DNA of 33,293 nucleotides from Scenedesmus sp. ARA3 (lineage: Eukaryota; Chlorophyta; Chlorophyceae; Sphaeropleales; Scenedesmaceae), in contig RWJK01001405.1 in NCBI GenBank assembly GCA_004335835.1, positions 1 through 33,293 of the forward strand, in the 5' to 3' direction. This document shows positions 11,601 to 20,197 of the stretch, piece after piece. Numbering within the stretch: position 1 is the stretch's first letter; each line of letters opens with the position of its first letter. The notes beneath the pieces were generated by a model. That model was not told the DNA's origin and did no database searches. It was given only the letters and a program-made list of their open reading frames with translations. A program made the position numbers and the translations under genes.

Positions 11601-13211
11601 CGCATGCATGCATACGCACGCGCACACACGCAAGCATCGCGCACACATCCTTGACACACGCACGCATGCGGGCCCAAAGCACACGCTCATGCGCACGCAA
11701 AACCACGCGCACACATGCATGCACACGGTCGCACACGCATGCACACGTGCATGCATGCTCGCACATGCACACAAGCACACGCACGCATGCAGAACTGACA
11801 CGCACGCATGTGGAAGACTTGACTTCACGTGTGTTTGCTCGTAGAGCACATGCACACACATGCGCACACACATGCACACACATGCACACACATGCGCACA
11901 TGCGTAAGGGCACGCATGTGCGTATGTAGAGGGCAAGAGCACCCACATGCAACACTAGTTTGCAGCAACACGCGTAGTAGCCAAGCCGTCACTGCCCAGT
12001 GCTGCAGACAGCACCTGCCATGCAACCTGAACTGTTGTGCGGCGCCATGTGGCATGCCCCACTCTGCTCCACCTCAAGGCTGACACCGTTGTTCTGTCAC
12101 GGCACTGTGACATGTGTCCCATAGGTTGCAGAGATGCCAGGCAGCGTGGGCTATCACGTCATCTTTGATGCTGCGCACACGGAAGACTCAGCTGCTGCGC
12201 TAGCATCCACGCTGCGTGATGCCTTCCCCCACCAGCCTGTGGCGCTGGTGCTGGCCATGGCAGGAGACAAACAACACAGGTGTGTGGTGAGAAACCTGCA
12301 CAATTGTGCTTCATGGCAACCGCGCTAGGTCTGAAACGGGTGTCACCTCAGGGCATGTGCATCAGTGTAGGCAGCATGCGAGTGCACTGCACACCTGCTG
12401 CTCCGGGGTGTCTGCAATGCATGTTTCCTTTTTGAATAGCACTTGCAGAACATGCAACTCGCGGTAACCATGATGGCAGTTTCCTGACACTCGCAAAGTG
12501 TGACCTGTAGGGAGGTGTGTGGGGCGTTACAGGCCTGCAAGCCGTCTGTGGTGGTGTTCACCACGGTGCCAATTGCGGGCAGCCACTACAGGGCAGCGCC
12601 GCCAGGTGGGATGGCAGCAGCAGCAACAATAGCATATAAGCTTTATAGCAGTGCCAGGCTTGATGACACGTCTCTGTCTCATCAGTTCATCTACAAGGCA
12701 AGCTGTGCATCTGTATATGTAAGGTTGTTGCTTGAGCAGGGCGTAATAGAGATTGCTGCATGTAGCCACATGGCAGCACATTTGGCGAACCCTTTAGACA
12801 CACACCCTGCATACAAGCGGCCCTTTTCAGACGCACATCATGCACACAAGTGGTAGCTGTTGTCACTGACACTGACACTGACACTGACACTGACACTGTT
12901 GCAACATATCGTATGGCGATACGTTACAGCTGGGCTTTTGTTTATGATGGCTTTTGTGGCTCTGCGACGGTGTTGTTGTAGGCACGCTAGCGGCTCAGTG
13001 GCAGGCAGCAAGCATGCTGGGGCCTGGCAGGCCGCTGCGCTGCAGGCAGCTGATCCAGGCCAACCTTGGCGCTGCGCTGGAGAAGGCGCGCCACGAACTG
13101 ACGGCGCATGGCAGCAGGGCTGGCGTGGTGGTGGTGACTGGCTCGCTGCACGCGGTGGCTGCAGCGATGAAGCAGCTGGGGCTGGCGCCAGCTAGTTTGC
13201 GGGCAAGCTGA
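8283..13211 (+). CDS. Dihydrofolate synthase (FolC/Mur ligase family)
   Basis: Exons 8283-9488, 9765-10094 (or to 10130), 12125-12279, 12511-12605 and 12982-13211 join in phase. The enzyme joins dihydropteroate to glutamate with ATP, making dihydrofolate. The first ATG is at 8283; the frame is open back to 8229 without another ATG. The first ~60 residues are Ala/Ser-rich and could be a mitochondrial transit peptide. Visible motifs are the P-loop VAGTKGKGS, TSPHLFDIRERV, HFEVVTAMA, ETGLGGATDATN, GLDHVEALGGSL and AKAGIMKAGVPVV. Then come LPGRFQ followed by VIFDAAHT, LAMAGDKQH and VVVVTGSLHAV. GATDATN and the alanine-rich AAAKAGIMK region resemble plant dihydrofolate synthase more than folylpolyglutamate synthase. 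Poly-Ser (about 8597-8645) and poly-Gln insertions lie in surface positions. Intron 2 is 2 kb and highly repetitive. Upstream linkage suggests a dicistronic mRNA. Confidence 0.93.
8593..8645 (+). repeat. AGC triplet tract encoding poly-Ser in DHFS
   Basis: An in-frame (AGC)n run gives about 14 serines with Asn interruptions before the conserved FDL..M..LL segment. It is a length-variable, non-conserved insertion. Confidence 0.8.
10077..10158 (+). repeat. 36-bp tandem repeat duplicating a DHFS splice donor
   Basis: The unit starts at 10077, 10113 and 10149 (third copy partial, 10 nt). Each full unit contains GGTTTCAG followed by GTGGGT, so exon 2 has two equal donors, after 10094 and after 10130. 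The unit length is 12 codons without a stop, so both give in-frame proteins. Confidence 0.9.
10200..11935. repeat. Alternating purine/pyrimidine (CA/CG/TGCATG) minisatellite tract in DHFS intron
   Basis: About 1.7 kb of nearly continuous R-Y alternation is built from ACACGC, GCATGC and CACGCA words, with many TGCATGCA palindromes. Irregular interruptions resemble catgtRgaac, for example near 10690, 10732, 10883, 11031, 11511, 11788, 11808 and 11925. Such DNA favours Z-form and cruciforms. Reading frames through it on both strands are Cys/His/Thr/Ala-rich artefacts. Two short non-repetitive islands (about 11270-11330 and 11420-11500) remain unexplained. Confidence 0.9.
12864..12898. repeat. 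(CACTGA)n microsatellite in DHFS intron
   Basis: Nearly six exact copies of a 6-bp unit lie in the intron before the last DHFS exon. Confidence 0.95.
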
Positions 13212-13857
13212 GTAAACTCGTGTCTGCTATGCAACTGGTCGCAGCGGCTATCTGCGTGTGATTTCGGCCCAGCTAACAGGGTTGGCAACGCAGTTGCTGG
13301 CATGCAGATTCCCTCATGTTCTAGAAGTGGGCCACTCCAAGCACCATCTGCACTCCCTTATGAGGCATCTCCACCTTCTGCTATGTTCAGGCGCGTAGCG
13401 GACGGCGATGCAACGCCAACAACATATGTTGCTGAGATTTTAATGGCAACAATTCTGTCAGCTGCTCACTCTGAGCTGTAGCTAGACTCCATTCCCTTGA
13501 GCCCAGGCCTAGGCAGTCTAAGCCAGTCACTGGCATGCAGTGCATGTTCAAAGCAGACATCATATTTCCAACAGGGCTTGAATCCACCACATGTGTCTAG
13601 CTGAAGCAAAACAATCATCATGACACTAAAAAATATGGCAAGCACTGCTTGTGTTTGGTGGCCTCACATACATACATGTACATACATACATGCAGGGGCA
13701 ACTCATGTGGCACATACAGTATGTGCACACGCAACGGTAATAGCAAAACATCAACACTACATGGCTATGTTCACGGCCAAGCAGCAGTGCCACTGCAGTC
13801 AATGACATCTTTCTGGGCAAGCAGCAAGCTAGTATTACTACTATAGTATACCACTAC

Positions 13858-13873
13858 TAGCTAGTACTAGCTA
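13858..13873. repeat. 16-bp perfect palindrome
   Basis: TAGCTAGT followed by its reverse complement ACTAGCTA, inside a TAGTA-rich stretch. Function unknown. Confidence 0.9.
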
Positions 13874-13918
13874 ATAGATCGGCATTGCAAGTCACCATGA
13901 CTGGACAGCTTGAGTGCA

Positions 13919-13940
13919 CATGAGATGTGCACATCTCATG
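13919..13940. repeat. 22-bp perfect palindrome
   Basis: Left arm CATGAGATGTG (13919-13929) and right arm CACATCTCATG (13930-13940) meet without a spacer. After one mismatch three more bases pair. It could be a dimeric protein site or chance; no neighbouring gene start supports a regulatory role. Confidence 0.9.
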
Positions 13941-14791
13941 CGCAAGTGCCAAGCACCAGAGACACAGTACGTGCGCAAACAAACTACTGCCAGCAGCACA
14001 GCCTGTGGCCGAGCTAGCGTAGCACTAGCGATCAAGCTGGCATGCTGCACTGTCAACACCAACATCGACATGTGAGGAACAGTGGCAGCGCGCATGGCAT
14101 GCGGGCTCGCTGGCGTGCACTAGCGAACAGGTTGGCATGCAGGCAAGCAACAACCTTCACGGAGAAAGCACACATGTCTAGCATCAGCAAGCAGCCGCAG
14201 CGTGATATTAACCACAAAAGGCTTTGCTCCCACACCTGCGCATCGGCTATGGTCTGCTACCTCAGGCTGAGGAATGATCAGGTTGTAACCCTGCTTTCCA
14301 TACGCAACAGATGGACCTGTACAGGGAATGAAGGCGCATCAACCCAGTGCAGCGCACGGCATTGCTGGGGGCAGGCGGTGCTTGAGTGGTTGCAACGACT
14401 TCTGTTAGCATGCCAGCCTTGCCACCTTCCAGTATTTCCACAGCAATCGTGTCAGTGTTCCGAATATATATTGGCTATGCATGCCTTTGCACGAGTTGAA
14501 CGCTGCAGCAATCAATGCTATTCATCTACAACGGCCACTACAACGCTTGAAAACCTGATGCAACACTGCTGTGCATTGAAATGACAAGCCTGCTCAGTGA
14601 ATGCAACGTTCTTAAAAGTGATAGCTCAGCAATGAAATACCAGCATAAACATAAATGGCTCGGCTGTGACTGCCCTAGCAGAATCCACGAAGTCAATGCA
14701 TGTACATAGAAGGTAACATCATGGACGGCCACAGCTGCCATGATTCAACGCGCAACGACAGTATCATAGACGCATCCGCGTGCCAGCCGTG

Positions 14792-15441
14792 CTATGGCTG
14801 CGGTGCTGTGCACTGCCTTGTGTATGTGGCTGACTTCTGCACCTCAACGCGCCCGCCTTGTTCAATGCCCGACTGCGTGATACTTTCCTGCAGGGCTGCA
14901 GGCTGCATGCAGGGGTTGTCTGTGAGCACCAGCAGCTGCAGGCTGTGTGTCGCTGCGTTCGCCATGCGGCCCCACAGGCGCGGCACTCCCCCTGACAGCA
15001 TGTTGGAGCCCAGGTGCATGCTGCGCAGCTGCGTGAGGCCCACCCACAGGCTGGGCAGCGTGCCTGCAGCATGCGGGGACAGCAGTTGAGCGACAGCACA
15101 AGCAGAGTTTGAGTTCGAGCTTGAGCCGTTGCTTGTTGAGCAGCTGCTGAACCCTGTCAGGCGGACCTCAGTGAAGGGGCAGGTATGGAGCATGCAAGAT
15201 TGTGCTCGGTAGTAGATGTGATGTGCAGCAGATTGAGGGGGTGCCACAGCGGTGGCCTGCCATACATGGGCATGTCCAAACACAAACTTCACATAGGTAG
15301 TTGCATTAAACTCTGAGCATAGCAGCATTGCTATGTGCCTACTAGTGGCAAGCCATGCCTTACCAGTGAAGTTGTTGCCAGACAAGTTGAGCCTGTTGAG
15401 CTGGGTCAGGCGCACCAGGGCATCAGGCAGGCCGTGGTGGG
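14792..15441 (-). CDS. Leucine-rich repeat protein, 3' part
   Basis: An exon at 15441-15364 encodes HGLPDALVRLTQLNRLNLSG followed by NNFTG, a plant-type extracellular LRR (LxxLxxLxLSxNxFxG), and ends at donor GTAAGG. A downstream exon (start uncertain, about 15210; stop 14792) encodes LPSLWVGLTQLRSMHLGSNM, then LSGGVPRLWG and LQLLVLTDNPC, so at least two more repeats. An acceptor after CCGAG near 15211 would keep the phase. The exon order fits the C-terminal end of an LRR protein with a cysteine-capped tail. A possible upstream exon ends near 15522 (donor GTGAGT), but no start or signal peptide could be followed. No kinase domain is present in what can be read. It may be a fragment or pseudogene. 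Confidence 0.5.
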
Positions 15442-16722
15442 CTAGTCAGCGACCACGTGGCAGAACTTTCACAAAAGGCGTACTGCAGCGGCCTTGCACA
15501 GGTCAGTCTGTGAGAACTCACCAGAGTGACAGCAGCTTTGCCTCGTATGACGTGCTGCCTAGGATTTCGTGCTGTTAGTTGCTAGAAAGAAGCACGTGAC
15601 GCGTGAGAATGGCCTCAGCGGGCTTCAGTGCAAGCTCACGTGCCACCTAGTATTTCCTCTCACGGCGCTGCATTGCGGAGTGCATCCAGGTGTATGAACG
15701 AGTAACTCACTAACAGGCTTAACCACGGACATTGTTCTGTTAGGATGCGAGGAGAGATCCCAAACCCTGCCACTGATTACTACCGTATTGTCTCGGTACG
15801 AAAACCTGGGGCTTCCAGCCATGGGCGCCAGCTTCGGATGATGTGTTTCGACAACACTAGAACTCAGAGGAACGAAACCAGCTTTGCCACTGCACGCAGT
15901 AAGAGCTTCTGCACTGGGAGCAAGTTCACAGCTCAGATTGCACAGTTTGTGTGGTACACGACGGGAACACAGCCCGTTTCCGAGCCAATGACAGGCTCAT
16001 TGGGCAACCACTAAATCAACCATCCTTGCAGCAGCATAGAGAGTTGCAGGCTGCCAGCTGTCTTGGCATCAGTGTGCATGATGCCTGAGCCCACCCCGAA
16101 CCCTGAACAAGGCCGCATGCCTCACACGCCCTGGACCCATGTGCAAAGCTTTCATACAACAGTGCAAGCCTCAGCACTCGGTACTGAACCCCGCTCAGCT
16201 CAGCACAGCACATTAGAATTCCATGATGCCCTGCTGGCTCACTTGCGCCATGCTGCAGTACAAAAGAGTTGCACTTCATCTGCAGGCCGAACCAACAGCA
16301 AGCAGCTCTATCTACGTTATGAGAAGCACAGCCACGATGCAGCAGCATCCTAAATACGCATCAACTTGGTTGGACCCACCCTCACAATGCCAACAGGATT
16401 CATGCGCGTGATGCGTACAAATGTCCGCAGCAGCGGGGCAGCAACACAAGCAGCAGTGGCAGCAACACAGCCGCGAAGTACGCGTCACACAGCACGCACG
16501 CGTCAGCCTATGCTTGCTGCAGCAGCTGCAGGCTACACAGCACCAGCGCTACCGAATCCCTGCCTGCCAGAAGCAGGTTTCCACCGCTTGCGCACTAAAG
16601 CCTCCTGCAGGGCAACTGCTGCTGATCAGTGCCGACACTAAGGCGCAGCAGTGCTGTCGCTGCTCCATTGCGCAAGCCGCTGCAGCTCATGCCTGCGCGC
16701 CCAGCAGTCGTGGCTCCGCTGC
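15442..16722. other. Region upstream of the LRR exons and downstream of SKP1
   Basis: It may hold 5' exons of the LRR gene and the SKP1 3' UTR, but no conserved protein segment was recognised on either strand. The open frame 15745-16014 (+) shows no family resemblance. Confidence 0.3.
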
Positions 16723-18772
16723 TTAGTCGAAGGCCCACTGGTTCTCGCGGCGCACCTCCTCCTCCTCCTCAGGGGTGAAGTCGTTCTGCGGCAGCAGCAG
16801 CAGCAGCAGCAGCAGGAAGATACAGTCAGCACAGAGTAGGCTGACATGCCTGGCATGGTGTGCACCTAGGCAAGCTGGAGTGCATGTAGCCGGCAGGATG
16901 ACGAACTGCATGTGAGCAAGCAAGGCTCTGAGTATGCGGTTACTAGCGTGACAGACTCATGTGCTTGCATGACCTGCTTGAGCATGCACTGCCTGCACTG
17001 TCTGCCGCTGCAGACTGGCACCACTGCCTCACCTTGATGTTGAAGGTCTTGCGGATTTCCTCGGGAGTCTTGCCTGCAAGCAGCAGCAGCAGCAGCAGCG
17101 GTGTACATAGGAGGCCTTGTTCATTGTGGACGTGTGCTTCCAGGCAAGCAGACAAAAGGGATGCACAGCAACACGTGCATTGCAATGCAGGCAGGCATAA
17201 CCCCGAGCTGAGCTCGCTGCTTACACTTGTGTAAGCTGCACAGCTCAGGAGTGTCCACTAACCGCCACCACACACGACTACACCACTGCAGTTCCTGCTG
17301 TTCCCGCTGCTGCCGTTTATGGCCAAGGTCAAAGCGCCAACTGCTACCCGACTGTTGCAATACCCTGCAAAATGTACAACTGCCGCATGCTGCTGCTGTT
17401 GCCGTTGCTGCTGCTGCCGCTGCGCACCCTTGATCATGTTGGCCACTGTCTGGCAGGTGAGGTCCAGCAGGCCCTTGATGTTGAGGTAGTTGGCTGCCTG
17501 CGCGGCGGCAGCAGCAGCAGCAGCAGCGGCGGCGCCAAAGACACAGCAGCATGAGCACACACAGCCCATTGCAGCACGGCAAGGCATCTGCAAAGCAGAC
17601 GTGCTAAGAAGATCAACACAACGCAGACAGCACACCGCGGGCCTGTCAACCATGATAGAAGTGCATGTAGCGGCTTGCAGGACAGCCGCATGGCCGCGCT
17701 GTACAGCCACCGCCTAGTTGCTGGCGTAACTATGTTCTGAACTCAGACAGCAGTGCATTTCCAGCGGCATCTACCTGGCACATCCATCCAAGGTATCAGG
17801 CAGCAGTGAATGCAGCCGGGTGCTTGCACGCCAGCAATTATCCACTTGCACACAGTGCTCGCAGGACAACCGTGCGCCTCGCACCAACAGGATGACCTTG
17901 ATCAGCTTGCAGGACAACCAGCATTGCACCACACACAGTGCTTGCAGAACTGCTATTGTTGACTTCTATGGCATTGTGGTGATCTGATGATGGGGATGAG
18001 TGCTTGCAGGACAGCGCTGCACCCTGCCACTCACCAGGATGAGGTCGAACAGCGTGGCCTGGTCCACCTTGACAAACTCGGTGTCCCACTGCTTGATGTC
18101 GTCCTCGCTCTTGGCGGGCTTGTCGTCCACCTTCTTGTTGGCCTCCACGTGGAACTTGCAGTACTCGATGACCTTGGCCAGGATCTTGCCGGGCACATTG
18201 GGCAGCGGGATGATGTCCTCAGTGCCCGTGTCTGCAGGAGGCAGCAGGAGAATGCAGCAGCAGCAAGCGCATGTGGTGCAAACAGAGGAGAGTTACAGTT
18301 TGGATGGTTATATGTGATTAGAGGTAAATCCTGCAAGTAAACAAGTGGGTGGCATGATGTGCTGCATGCACAGCTGCTGCTGTTCATGTGACGACAGCAG
18401 CTGCTGCTCCAGAGGGGGGAAGCTTGGAGTGCCAAGGCGCATGCAGGCATGCACTGCGGTTTACAAATCAAAACATGCAGCTGATCAACCTGTTGCCAAC
18501 GCACTCAGACGTGTGTGTGCTGAAAGCACAGCACGCAAGGCGTTGGATGGTTGCTGCTGCTGTTCTGCTGCTGTACCCCTTCCTGCCGTCCCCTCACCCT
18601 CAATCATGTTCTTCACTGTTTGTGACTCATTTGCGATTTCCTCGTCCACCTCGAACATCTGGTTATCACTGCTGGTAAGCTTCACCTGCAGGCCCACGCG
18701 CACTGTTCAGCACCTGCTGCTGCATGCACGCAGCGAGGCTGCCACCAAAGCGCATTGTACCTTGTTCGACAT
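16723..18772 (-). CDS. SKP1: SKP1, SCF ubiquitin ligase adaptor
   Basis: Six exons, 18772-18761, 18685-18598, 18231-18035, 17497-17428, 17073-17033 and 16785-16723, join in phase to 156 residues, the usual SKP1 length. SKP1 links cullin 1 to F-box proteins in SCF E3 ligases in cytosol and nucleus. The N-terminal BTB/POZ fold reads [20 protein letters not shown] then SQTVKNMIE, followed by [19 protein letters not shown]. The middle linker holds [13 protein letters not shown]. The F-box-binding C-terminus reads [20 protein letters not shown], then [33 protein letters not shown] and a final Asp. The first exon is only 12 nt (MSNK) with donor GTACAA. Introns are CAG/CTG-rich. Nothing is missing, so this is a normal functional gene. 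Confidence 0.97.
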
Positions 18773-19044
18773 GGTGCCTGTGTTTGATCAAAGCGCTACT
18801 GCTGATCCTGCTCTCTGGCCGCTGTACAACGCACAGACTGCAGGGCCGGAGTGTCCTTGCACCAGACGCTGCTACTTTAAACACGTCAAGAACACGTCAA
18901 GTAGAGAAAGAGCAGAGTGGCGTGCTTCGCAGCAGCCCTTTCTGTCCTGTGAATCACAGCAGAATAGTGACCTGGGGTGTTGCTGCTGCAGAGAACAAGA
19001 AAGAGGCACGTAGAACGGCACTGTAGACGTTAAGGTTTGTCTTT

Positions 19045-19335
19045 CTATTTGGGCCGCACGCCGTGGTTCTTGAAGTTACAAGGCGGGAAATTTGTAACTG
19101 GCTGACGCTCCAGTCGCTTCTGTCGCAGTGGCCGCTGCTCTTGCAAGGCAGCAGGTTCTGCTTGCAGTCCTATGATATTGGCCTGGGGCTGCTCGCGCCG
19201 GGTGAGTCTCATTGAGCTGCGCTACAGGCTTCAATCACCATCAAAAGCCGTCTCAGTGAACCAGCTGTCCATGGTTTCCTGCAGGATCTGCCAGCTGCAG
19301 TGCAGCAAGCCTTGCAAGATCCTTGCATACCAATC
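19045..19335 (-). CDS. C-terminal exons of an unrecognised protein
   Basis: The last exon, 19169-19045, encodes 40 residues ending in QPVTNFPPCNFKNHGVRPK and a TAG stop. Its acceptor (ATCATAG) fits in phase to an upstream exon ending at 19239 with donor GTGATT and encoding LLHCSWQILQETMDSWFTET followed by AFD. The start of that exon is uncertain, between about 19335 and 19305. The amino-acid composition (W, F, P, N, few Ala runs) and matching phase suggest real coding sequence, but I do not recognise the family. An open segment at 19372-19480 (-) containing KAFRVKYSHVPSIS could be a further exon, but it lacks a GT donor. Confidence 0.38.
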
Positions 19336-19339
19336 AAGT

Positions 19340-20197
19340 ACCAATGGCTTACAAAGCAATGCACCATATAATCAGGCAGCCTGAGAGATAGAGGGGACAT
19401 GGCTGTACTTCACCCTAAACGCTTTCCCCTGCAGAGCAGACAACAGCAGCCACACCTGGCAGATCACCACCAGCATCTGCAACGTTGACCAACATCGTGA
19501 ATCAACAGCACGTGCTGACAGTGGCGTGCAGTGATACACCATTAGCACTGTACCGGCAAGAAGTGACCAGCACCGATACACATTCATGCCGGAACCCAGG
19601 CGCTGAGGATCACTGCTCCATCTAACCTCGGGAAAACATAGTGTAGGACTATCAGCAAGGCAGCCGTACAATGCCCACAACATGATACTTGTCCAGTGCT
19701 ATAATACACCAAGATAGCACACAAAACTAGTAGGCTAGCTGGCCTGGCCTGCCAACTGCACTATCAGCTGTTGACGATACATAATCAGCGAACAACCTAC
19801 ATGGCAAAACTGCATACAAGGTCGTGGCGCTGAAAATTTGCTCTTTACTACAGCTACGAGAGCAGCGAAGATGGGCCAAGCAGTTGCTGAGTTCTACTCA
19901 GTAGCACGCTACAGACCGCTAGAAGAGCCATGCCGCATGCAAAATGGCATGGCAACGCGCACTTGCTGCACTGCTGAATCCTGCATCAACTCAGGAAGGC
20001 TTCCTGCAAACACCCTCCTGCATACTACGAGGCCAGCGCTGCAGTACTGCTGAGCATCAGAGCACTCGCGGCTCTTCACATCTGTACGAGCGCGCACCAC
20101 ACCCTATTCAAACACCCGCTTGCCAGCGGCTGCACCATCGCATCTAACAACCTGCCAGCAACCTCGCAAGCAGTTCAGGCTCAGCATCAACCACAAC
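19340..20197. other. Unassigned region between the unknown gene and the PP2C gene
   Basis: It probably contains the PP2C 3' UTR and upstream exons of the gene at 19045. No conserved protein segment was found on either strand. Confidence 0.3.

Larger units (their letters stand above)
13212..14791. other. Intergenic region between convergent DHFS and LRR genes
   Basis: No recognisable gene was found. It contains a CATA/CATG-rich microsatellite (about 13665-13695), TAGTA-rich sequence (about 13828-13875) and two perfect palindromes. A 180-codon open frame at 14042-14584 (+) has no family resemblance and was not called. TGTAA near 14283 could serve as a distant poly(A) signal for DHFS. Confidence 0.4.

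Noticed and set aside
10200..11935. CRISPR-like appearance of repeated words
   Set aside because: There are no constant-length repeats with unique spacers and no cas genes. The context is a eukaryotic intron with irregular minisatellite decay.
10168..11955. Many Cys-rich or His/Thr-rich open frames on both strands
   Set aside because: All lie in the alternating CA/CG repeat of the DHFS intron, where stop codons are rare. None shows a domain, and flanking DHFS exons splice across the tract.
8283..13211. Folylpolyglutamate synthase instead of dihydrofolate synthase
   Set aside because: Both share the FolC fold. The GGATDATN and LGGSLRSIAAAKAGIMK wording is closer to plant dihydrofolate synthase, although a bifunctional role cannot be excluded.
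14042..14584. 180-codon plus-strand frame
   Set aside because: No domain, composition like translated noncoding DNA, and no splice-linked neighbours. Kept only as a note in the intergenic entry.
15745..16014. 89-codon plus-strand frame
   Set aside because: No recognisable family or splice partners, and it sits in the region upstream of the LRR exons on the other strand.
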